Of a stretch of DNA of 64,000 nucleotides, positions 54,441 through 64,000 are shown one piece after another. Where the stretch lies: assembly GCF_905475465.1 (NCBI RefSeq), contig NC_062252.1, positions 4,340,001 through 4,404,000 on the forward strand, given 5' to 3'. Positions within the stretch are counted from its first letter, which is position 1. Every line of letters starts with the position of its first letter. The translations under genes were made by a program, and so were the position numbers. This DNA is from Pieris napi (Eukaryota; Arthropoda; Insecta; Lepidoptera; Pieridae). The notes under the pieces were generated by a model. That model was not told the origin of the DNA and did no database searches. It saw only the letters and a program-made list of their open reading frames with translations.

Positions 54441-56339
54441 ATCTTTGTCAAAAAAAATTGAGTCAGAACCAAATTTGCCACCTTGGTGATTTTGACCCAT
54501 AAATATTATAACCGTAGTATTTTTTCTGTATCTATAATATATATCCGTACATGAATCTAATACAATATATTAACTTAAATAATTTCTGATAATAACATGT
54601 TAAATTATTCAAACCTTCAAGTTATTTATTAACGACTGCGTATTTATCGATAAATGTAGCATTACTCGGAAACAGGATATAATTAATTTACAATGCTCAA
54701 ACAACCGTTAATCTAATTATTAATTATTTATGTAACTATATTTTAAAGCGTGGGTGAATAGGACCTTGCTATATTCTATGGAATTTTTAAATTTTTCTGT
54801 ATTTATTATCTAGCCTATACCTGCAAATCTTCTGTCGGCGATTTACTTACTAAAAGATAATAGCAGGCCACACTTTATTATTTTGATATCTGTATTGTAA
54901 CCGTGATGTCCAAGTGGGGTATAGAGTTACTGTGTCTGCTGCATTTAATTTTTTATATACAAGTACAAGTAGGAACAGTATTTTGTCCCTCATTTCCTCC
55001 TCGCGCATATTGAAAGAAAAAAAGGACCGAAATTCAAATGCACCACCTTTATCTAAAAACTACGACGACGATGTTAACACACCTTATTGCTTTACGATAG
55101 ATCTCCATAAAATCTTTAAATCTTTCTCATTATGTAGAAACTAATTTTAAGAATAACATGTGACGATTTAAAATTTTGTATCTGTAATAAGAAAGAATGC
55201 TCAGGCCTTATCAGACAAAATATTATTTGGGTATCAAGCCTTCAATTTAGCTGTCGGATTGAGATAGAGTAATATCGATGTAATATGTTGAAGGTTCTAA
55301 TCTCTCATCCAAAAAAGTCACGGTAACGAATTTTTATTAGACAACATATTATTTAAGAATGTCTGAAGGAAGCTTAAGTAATTCTTGCAATTTGGCTTTG
55401 CCCTGTAAGGTAAGAACCAGGAGTTTATTGATGGTACTCTATGCACCTCTGACTGACTTGTTGGGCGAGAATTTAGACCATAAGTTTGACAAATAAATAA
55501 CTTAACTTATTGTTATGGCATTATGATAATTCATATTACATTTGCACGCCTGTTTATATATATTTATATTTTATGGCTGATGGTGCAGATTTTTATATTT
55601 AATCAAATCAAAATCATTTATATATATATATAGGTACACTTATGAACGTCAAAACAAGAAATCCAATCCAATCGCCAATCCATCTAATTAATTTATAATA
55701 ATTAACTAATTAATTAATGTCAAAACTTCTTACGTGAAGGCTTAAACAGGCGCATAAATACCCTCCAAATACGTCTTCGTCTGCTTAGAAAAGAACCGTT
55801 TCAATTTAAATTATGATAATTATGGGCATACGGGTGGAATTTTTAACGCTGCCTAGATTTTTCTAACTAATAGGCATATCAAATAAAAGGAAACTTGATA
55901 ATAATGCTATCTTTATTGTTTTTTTTGCTGCATCAATTTTGTTCCGCCATAAATTTAACCTCGTACTATCCCAAGGTTGGGCGTGTAAGCAGCGCTTCGG
56001 GTGATGAGATAACTATGTCAAAACAGCATCAAAAATGGCTATAACTATAAGAAGGTGTTGACTGACAGAGCGCATTCTTGTGAATTTCAATCACAAAAAA
56101 CAATATCGATAAAAGCATTGATTGTACTGTGGCTAGCCGAAAACAAAATCTATTCGACTGTGATAATAATGCATTTAAATCGACCCTACAACTAAAACAG
56201 CGTCCGCCATCTAATCCTGTTGGCGTTGGGAAATACCCAATATAGCGTACTAATTTGATTAATAATCATAACAGTGACGCAAAAACCTTTTTATGGGTTT
56301 TCGCCAGGTTACTGCTTGTATGACAATAGTCAGCTGAGC
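54441..56339. other. Non-coding, nothing firm
   Basis: AT-rich. A (TA)n run lies near 55617-55632. A short match to the 3' region of the 8-11 kb LINE at about 55825-55857 is too short to call. Confidence 0.35.
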
Positions 56340-56470
56340 CTGACGTCTTAATTTTTAGAACATGCCGATTACTCGCAATATATTCCTCAATCATGCGGCC
56401 TAGTTTGCATCAATAGAGGAGTCCAGTCATGTACAGCCAGGTTTCGATCATGCGACCTCACCGCCTCTTG
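56340..56470 (-). repeat. SINE fragment, tRNA-like head
   Basis: GTCCAGTCATGTACAGCCAG, then a GATCATGCGACCTC stretch, align with the GTCCATTGGTGCACAGCCGG and GATCGAACCTACGTCCTC of the 18887-19187 copy. Confidence 0.5.
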
Positions 56471-59400
56471 TTTGGTTGAATATTAAACCAGCTGTTTAAT
56501 ATATGTAGTGTATAAGGTTTTGCATGAGTCTATCTAGATGGCGCTAGCTGTTACTTAAAACGCGCTATCAAAGTATGTTGAAACTTTCATATTGTCAGTT
56601 GGTATGTGAATTAAATGAGTTAAGAGCAATCGAAGAACTTTTGTTCAGTCTACTCGCGGACTCATCAGGGAGCTTGGATAGAAGTATTCTCCAGCGTTAA
56701 TACTTAATTTCTAATAGCGAGTTATATGCAATCTCGTAGAGGTGAGTCGTACTCGCCAATCTCGATACAGTTGAAGTTCTCTCAATATTCTTAGCGCTGA
56801 TGTTTCAACCTTGACTCTTGAGATTGCACGGAAGAAAAAAACATTATTGAAATATATTGGAAGTTACAGCTATGAGCTAACTCTAAACAGTACCTAAACA
56901 CTACGTTACTTTACCAATTTTATCAATATGTAAATCTAATGTGAAGTAAAAACACAGAAACGTCTACGATAAATTTATTATTATTATTTATAGGACCCCT
57001 ACAGTAACCTATCAGGAACGCGATCAGGCAGATCTGTGGCCGAGAAGCTAGGCAGCTGGGGAACTGTGTCAAAATCTCCCCTTTCCTAAAAAGGGACTTT
57101 ATTTACTTAAAAGGCTTTGCGTCTCCCGCCGGGCCCGGGCGACAACTATTCCGGAAATATCTTTATGATATTTATGGTCGAGTCGGAGCCCGCTGGCTGG
57201 CGCGACCCGCGTTGTGCTATTTATCTTAGTGACATATTGGACAATCTTGTGGCAGAATTTTTTCGTCTAGTCTCGAGCTCCAGATCTCACCTGGCTCTTT
57301 CAAAAGTCGGATAGTTAACAAGTGGGTAAATTAAGCTGCAACTTAATATATTTTGTATAACGTCGTCTCTTTCAGTCAGAAAGTATTTACGCTGTAATTA
57401 AAAGAGATAGATTTATAGAGATTTATTTTATGAATAAGGCTGAGTAACAGAAAACATATTTAAATCTATATATGTATTATGATAAATGCTTTACAAAAAT
57501 TCTACGTCCAACCTTGATTTTACGTTTACTATACACTCGACTATAACATATTATAAACGTAATCTGCTCATCCTATATACTTTAACCTTACCCTTTCATG
57601 CATCCGCACTCAATACTAACAAAGTACATATTGTAAATGGCCGATCGTCCTTTGAACAGGTTAACCTAAATATATTGAGCTTAGAAAGTGGTATAGTGCG
57701 TTAAAACCATCAATATAGCGGTGTAATAAACCGGCAATATACGGTGATATCACAAAAGACTGAAAAACTTAAAGTCTTAAGAGCCTAATTATTTCAGAGC
57801 AACTTTAATATTGCTAAAAGTCCTGAACTCAGTGAACTAATTACATATCGTAATCATGATAAAAAAAATTAAATCAAAATATTTCAATAGTTGTTTCGTC
57901 GTTTTGACAAATCCTAAGTCTTGATAGACACGGTTGAAAGAGAGGAGCAGTCTCGATGGAGATTTTGCTCTGAACGCCTAACAGCTCTCAACCCATCTGC
58001 TCATAGTCTAGCTGACTGATTGCAAGATAAAGACTTATATAAAAAAAGTTGTTTCGTCGGGAAGCGAACAAATAAGTTCTCTAACTCAGATATGGATGTA
58101 TGTTTCAAGTATGTTTTGTCTTTATAAATTTAAAAGAAAGTAAGTACTTGACGCAAAATATATGCATGACGGAACAGTTTTAAAATATATTCATCAAAAA
58201 TTTAGTAAATACAAATCTCTTATACAGTGTTTCTGTATATATTTTTACATTGTTATCTTTTTAGATTTGAATAATATATAATAAAAGTGTTTATGTATTT
58301 CATGTTTTAGAATTCTAGATTTATCTTTGACATTTTAATTATTATGCTATTCATGTTTTCTTTTTACGAACGCCTCATTCCGGTCCTATTTAAGTGTGCG
58401 TTTTAGGTGACCTTCTAAATATTACTTAGCAACAGACCAGACACCTGGCTTCTACCAAGAAAACTAATCGTTTACAAATTATGTAATTAAGTAAGAACCG
58501 GTCACGAACAAACATTTAAGAGCCGTCGAATGGCTTTTATTTACAGTGACTTTTTATTAGCATAATTATTCGCCTTTATTTTTCGGATTTCGCGTGAAAA
58601 ACAACAACAGAAGAGCGAGACAACTTTGTTCCATACTGTATATACAAATGCTCTCTTTGTCTATTGAAAATCGCATTCAAATTTGTTACATGGGTAGCAA
58701 AGAAATAGCACACACATGTGACTTTTTTAACTGTATAAATAATGTTATGATTTTATATGTAGTTAGTACTAACAATAGTAAGATTTAAGAGAATAAAACG
58801 CTCGACTAACACTTACTCGACAGCTCTATATCAAATCATACCAGATCAGACTGCTAGGGCCTGCTTAAAGAGCATTTCATATCCAGGAAGCATGCTTTGA
58901 GTGGACCTCACGATCTGTCCTTCGCCAGCAGTCACCAAATCCGCAGATGGTTTGACGACGCTGCTTAACTCTTTCCTTAGTTCAGCACCAGTAGTACATT
59001 TGTGACAGGTTTGAGACGACTGAGGGATGAAGTAAGATGTTTTAATTTCTTAAACAATATTTTTTTGTAGTTAGAGGTACTACGCAATTTAGTCTGGGAG
59101 TCCATTGAAGATTTAATAAAAAAAATTGGCCTTGCTAAGTTCTTAGACCTGCCATGTCTAAATTTAAACAAACTCAGACCTTAAATATATTAATACACAA
59201 GCATGCGTTTGTTTACTGGCGGCTATAGTATTATTAATTGAATTAAGAATACTTTGATTATTTTAAAATCAATTGAAATATAATTAATTTTGAACAAAAG
59301 TCAAATTATTATTTCAGTGTAATAATGCGTTGAATTAGGTAATAATTGGTGATATGAAGATTTAATAAATATAAACATTATTAAGATGTCTATTAAATAC

Positions 59401-61091
59401 CAGGTTGTCTAAAAAATTTTGATGTCAAAGTAATTCTCATTAATTTTCCATGGCATTTTGGCTGAATATATGAAGAAACTAACATCATTGTACTACATAT
59501 TAAAAAAAATTACGTCAGTCATTTACGGTAAAGAGTGGGACTTTTGATAGTTAATTTTAGATTAAACTATATTTATTATAGATTTTTTGGTACTCGCGAC
59601 AACCAAAGACAGTAGATAAAAACGAGTTAGCGTATCAATATTCAAGTATAAGCCAAAAAGCTCCACAAAAAATTGTTTACAGTCCTCAGTGTTTCCAAGG
59701 TCGTACTTGAATAAATCAAGTGATACGTTTTATTACATGTACCGCTAATGTATGCAAGTATAGGTACCTTACTGAAAACGAATTGTGTGTAAAATATGCG
59801 AATTGACTAGATTATCTTATGTAATATTGTTTTATATTAAAATCAACACCCTCGTGTATCAAAATTTACCAAATAAATGTAATTTTTTTCTTATATTTAT
59901 TTGAGGGCGTTTCCAGATGCTAAAACACACATTCAAAATGAAGCTTCAAAAACCCTAAATTAATAATAAAATAAAACTTACCCCTTAAAAATTTACACAA
60001 GTTTGAAAATTATAAAAATCTTTACAATTTCACAAAAAAACTATTTATAACCTAAACCGTTAAATACACGGCAATCGCCATCCGTTCCTTTTTTTTAATA
60101 ACTACCCACAACATATTTGTGGTAGTATACCCTCTTAATAAGGTTTAAGTTTCTATTTAGTTTTATTTTTTATATATTTTTGTTTTTTGCCTATATTTTT
60201 ATGATGCTTTGCTAAATTCTATGTTCTAATATAATTGATGTATGTGTAATATGTAAATTGGTTATTATAATTTCTTGTACTTCTATGCATGCATTTTCAG
60301 AACTTATAAATAAATATTTTAGTTCTAATTTCAAATTTCCATAACACGTGGTTTCCTGTCTGATATTCATTCTCAAAAGTTCAAATATTTAAACGGTGAC
60401 GTTGATGTCATAGGATATATGTTTGAACATCATACACACGTATTAATCTGAGGTCATGATACACGAGTATTGACAGAGACAAAAGAACTATATTATCTAT
60501 GTAACGTGTGGCTAGTAATTGATAAATAGAGCTGGTAATCAGTCGCTAAGTGGTCCGAAGTATGATAAATTAATCTTTATATAATAATAATATACTCTAT
60601 CATCTATCCAAAATAAAATGGCGGATTTGTATTGCTTGTCCAAAGTGTTATTTATATATTTACTCCATGAGATCGTAAATTTTACTTAACAGCGAGAAAA
60701 ATTCATTAATTAAAAATACCTTTCTGTTTTATTTGGGTAACATAAGTAATCTTATGCCGTAGCAACAAGAAGAAATAACTCGAAAGAAGCTGTAAAACGT
60801 ATCCAAATCAACGCCTCATAAATTTGTTTAGCAAATTCTTTGATCAAACATTTAGATCGGGGTTTTAAGTAGGCATTAAGTTAATTGAAATAATCGTTTT
60901 GAAAATCTTTACAAAATTTGTAGGTTTTTAAAATTAATTCTTAGTGATTATTTACTAATTGACACGTTACGATAAAGTATTTGCTATACAACTCATATTG
61001 CACAGAGACTATACATTTTCTGACAGGAGCTGGAGGAATCGCAAATGATACTAAATAAATATCAAAAACAACTATTTCATAAGTCGGTCAG
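56471..61091. other. Non-coding, with one GC-rich island
   Basis: AT-rich except about 57110-57310, which is GC-rich and open for 65 codons (RLPPGPGDNYSGNIF) without a recognised family. It could be a repeat remnant. Nothing else is supported. Confidence 0.35.
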
Positions 61092-61380
61092 CATTCTACC
61101 TGCAGCTGAGTTTTATCATTGGACGTCGAGACAGAATATAAAATTCCACCCCCGTCATCGTCCGCTATTCTATAACTGAGCGTTTTATAAGACACTGTGT
61201 ACCGCGATATGTGGAACTAGCTGCCCACTGAAGTATTTCCAACTAATTCAACTTTAAGAAAGAGAGTATAAATTATTAAAAGACCAGCAGCGCACTTGCG
61301 AGCTTTCTGGTTGTGTGAGTGTTCATGGGCGCCATTTAACATCAGATGAGCCTCCTGCCCATTTGTTCTCTGTTTTTTTT
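61092..61380 (+). mobile_element. 5'-truncated copy of the Jockey-type LINE 3' end
   Basis: Matches the last 300 or so bases of the LINE at 8207-11740 (ACCTGCAGCTGAG, GGACGTCGAGACAGA, AACTAGCTGCCCA, TTAACATCAGATGAGCCTCCT) in the plus orientation. Substitutions and small gaps break the frame. The poly(A) tail is no longer visible. Confidence 0.85.
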
Positions 61381-63170
61381 ACTTTTAATCCCATAAGGTG
61401 ACAGCTTTTATTACTTTTGTACATTATATGTACATATTTCTTCATCTAAATGTAAATTTATATGATTTATTAGGAAAACAAAAACACAAATACCTTGTTA
61501 TAAATTTATTATATTTTACAATAATTATATTCACAATTTACTAATTATATCAATAATTTACAAAACAAAGCTGTAGGCAGTGAAAGGTTATAGAAGCCTT
61601 TTTATTCAGTCGTATTTTAAAAATCGCAGAAATATATTTTAATACACATTATACCCGCTTATATAAACTAACTTAAAATTAATGTTGCAGCACTTTAAGC
61701 GATAACTTAATTATTATGTATCATCGTGATATCATTAAAGTATTATTCTCACAAAAGTAATAAAGATTCCAAGCTTATTTTAAGGAATATAGGTATAAAG
61801 CTAGTTTCAGAACGTAAGCTTAATCAAAAAGCAAGACTTGAAAATATTCAGAGCCGAAACTTAGCCCTGAGTATAACTCCCGTGAGTCAAAATCGTATTG
61901 GATTTGACATACGAGAGTTACCACGCTAAGCCTCGACCGAATTCGCTCTTGAAGTGTCTTAAAAATACCTATAGTTACCGCATCCGTAGAAAAATAAATA
62001 CAAGTATCGCTTAGCTTATAATTCAAATAAATAAAAGCACAAGAACATAGCTTAAAAGCATGTGCAAAATGGCACCAGACTTAAAAATAGGAGAAAATCT
62101 TAGATTTTGCTACTAAGGCTCTATGGAATTTCCAATACATTAGCATTAAACTGTCCAGATTTATTAAAAAGCAGAGATTTACTAAATAAATAGCAAAATC
62201 TGCTGAAATTTAAAATGTGATTCGCTATAGAATGCGATATCACATAATTTTAGAATAGGGTCTTAAGAACCTAAGTAAGTACTTAAATTAAAAAAGTGTC
62301 GATAAAATAGATCGTTCGAAGTCGAAAAATTATTCAAAAGAGTGGCGTTAAATGACGATATTTCTAGAAGAATCCAAACCCAGAAGCCAGAAGCTCAGGA
62401 AATCAGTAAGGACCAATGGTGAGATTTAAAATTTTGCCTGGACTGTCTTCCGTGTGTCAAAATCAAATACACTTTTTGACATAAGGGACACAGACTTATC
62501 CCTAAGTCTTTGAATCTTACCATAGCTGTTGTACAAGACAAGTTTTGCGGTCGAAAAGTGCATACACATACACAAACAACTAACGACAATGTCCCAAAAA
62601 GTAACAACTAAAGTTATAGGGTAGTGAAAATTAAAATTAAAAAATAGATTACTCCCACACTACAATTTCCTAATTTTATAGGAACGTTCAGGAAATGAGT
62701 AGAGTAAGACAAGCTAAGCTTAAATATCAATAACACACCATTGCCCTGACATTGGCTAATCTACGTAATAAAAGGAAATGTTTTCATTAATTTATATTTA
62801 AAATTAATTGATAGAGTTCGACTGAATTGTATTTGAATAAAATATTCAAGTACAATTCAGTTCTGATTCTTTCAGGTCTGATTCGATACAGCCTATCCAT
62901 CGAAATTTGAAAAAAGAATATGAAAACATTCCCTTTACAACACTATGTACAACGCCTATATACATCACTCGCAACACAGTGCGTACTATGACACTTTCGG
63001 AAAAGTTTTGAGTCCATGCTTAACTTATCCCGAGCCTCCGGATCCATTCGTGTAAGTGTTTTGTCCCGCTCTAAACACGTTCTGCATTGTTTGGGCGGCG
63101 CCCTGTAACGTACAAGGGTTTTGTAAGTAACTTATATGCTTTTGTATATCTAATAAAAATATATGATTTT
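61381..63170. other. Non-coding, nothing recognised
   Basis: AT-rich; short open frames around 61726-62607 have no recognisable product. Confidence 0.35.
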
Positions 63171-63173
63171 AAT

Positions 63174-63212
<39 letters not shown>

Positions 63213-64000
63213 GTTTAAGCTTATAACATCACACACAGTACTAAAATTACTAATTATTTTACAAAAAATCTCGCATCTAAAATGTGTGACAATTAATGTA
63301 AGCATAAGTTTCACAAAAAATAAATTAAACAGAAATAAAAATTACAATTAAAACATATACGATAGTAAAAGCACACAATAAAATAAAAAAAAAATTACAG
63401 AAATTTGTTGGCACTTAGAGCAGAAAAAAAAGAAAAATCATCATCAAAACAGCGAAATTAGGTTTGAGAAAGGCACTTGCAAATGCTTTCTCTAAAACCG
63501 ATCAGCCCACTACCGAATATATCCAGCTCTGGATACGCTGTGTTCAATTTGTTAAAATCGCGAAGAATTCGAACGAGAGGTGCCTGAACTCCTAGGTTGG
63601 TTTTGGCAAAAGGAATTTGAAAGATATTATTGATTTTAAACCTAGGGAATGAGTGAGGGACGACAAATTTGATTTCCTGTAAGAGGTCACTGCTCTGTAT
63701 ATAGTTATTGAGTAATTTATGCAAGAAGGTAACACCGGCTAAAGTTCTTCGATTGTACAGAGATATCATATTAAATTTTTTTAGTCGCTGATGGTACGGG
63801 TGCCTATGTGAAAATCCTCTGCTTATGAAAGCTAGGTGCCGCGTAAAAGATCTTTGGATGCTTTCCACGCGTTGCGAATGGATCGCATATGGTGGATTCC
63901 ATATAATACTGCCAAATTCTACATGACTGCGCACCAGAGCGTTGTACAAAATTGTTTTAGTCGTACAACCAAAACAATCCGCATTCCGTTTAAGAAATCC
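63171..64000 (-). mobile_element. Non-LTR retrotransposon 3' end, cut by the window edge
   Basis: A (TAAA)n-type tail (63171-63213 on the plus strand as TTTA repeats, about 11 units), a 3' UTR of about 240 bases and the C-terminal part of an ORF2 are seen. It continues to the right of the window. The tetranucleotide tail differs from both other LINEs here. Confidence 0.8.
63458..64000 (-). CDS. LINE ORF2, C-terminal part (partial)
   Basis: The frame is open from the window edge to the stop at 63458, giving about 180 residues. GFLKRNADCFGCTTKTILYN, then ALVRSHVEFGSIIWNPPYA, is the region after the RT domain in Jockey/CR1-group LINEs. FTRHLAFISRG and a final GFRESICKCLSQT follow. The RT core lies outside the window. 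No stop interrupts the visible part. Confidence 0.8.
   Translation of the reverse strand, partial: GFLKRNADCFGCTTKTILYNALVRSHVEFGSIIWNPPYAIHSQRVESIQRSFTRHLAFISRGFSHRHPYHQRLKKFNMISLYNRRTLAGVTFLHKLLNNYIQSSDLLQEIKFVVPHSFPRFKINNIFQIPFAKTNLGVQAPLVRILRDFNKLNTAYPELDIFGSGLIGFRESICKCLSQT

Noticed and set aside
55825..55857. Short similarity to the 8-11 kb LINE (ATACGGGTGGAATTT)
   Set aside because: Only about 15 exact bases plus scattered matches; too short to call without an alignment.
1..64000. CRISPR arrays, operons or bacterial genes
   Set aside because: No regularly spaced repeats or bacterial gene layout; the window is clearly eukaryotic.

Overview
The window looks like nuclear DNA of a moth or butterfly (Lepidoptera). 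It is AT-rich, its genes have many short exons and long introns with GT-AG junctions, and its repeats are typical of the order: a tRNA-derived SINE family, a Helitron-like element with TC and CTAG ends, hAT and TA-flanked MITEs, and several non-LTR retrotransposons. This is inference from repeat and protein families; the species cannot be named.

Three host genes are supported. (1) 7412-7656 (+) is the last coding exon of an SLC36/PAT-type proton-coupled amino acid transporter; the rest of the gene must lie to the left of the window. (2) 15257-21006 (-) is a six-exon gene for TMEM237, a four-helix ciliary transition-zone membrane protein, assembled here exon by exon in one frame (518 aa). (3) 25054-34066 (-) is an ETS transcription factor of the SPDEF/Ets98B subfamily with a Pointed/SAM domain and a C-terminal ETS domain (476 aa), again in one consistent frame. 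A possible second 5' exon lies 16 kb further upstream at 50766-50804, which would make this gene span about 26 kb.

Mobile DNA fills much of the rest. A near-intact two-ORF CR1/Daphne-like LINE sits at about 1990-5673 (+). A single-ORF Jockey/CR1-type LINE sits at about 8207-11740 (-). A third LINE enters from the right edge at 63171-64000 (-). There are decayed RT fragments (16725-17471, 40663-41510), a truncated LINE 3' end (61092-61380), a hAT element inserted into a relative of itself (53028-54440), a foldback element with 127-bp arms (22284-22753), another foldback (13564-13818), two TA-flanked MITEs (14164-14359, 39313-39505), a Helitron-like copy (25961-26282) and several SINE copies.

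The observation most worth following up is in the first LINE. A canonical A AAA AAC slippery heptamer at 2800-2806 abuts the ORF1 stop codon, and the ORF2 frame is open from there with no ATG until after the start of the endonuclease domain. This predicts an ORF1-ORF2 fusion made by -1 ribosomal frameshifting. The nested hAT pair with a clear 8-bp target duplication, and the distal alternative first exon of Ets98B, are the next most informative.
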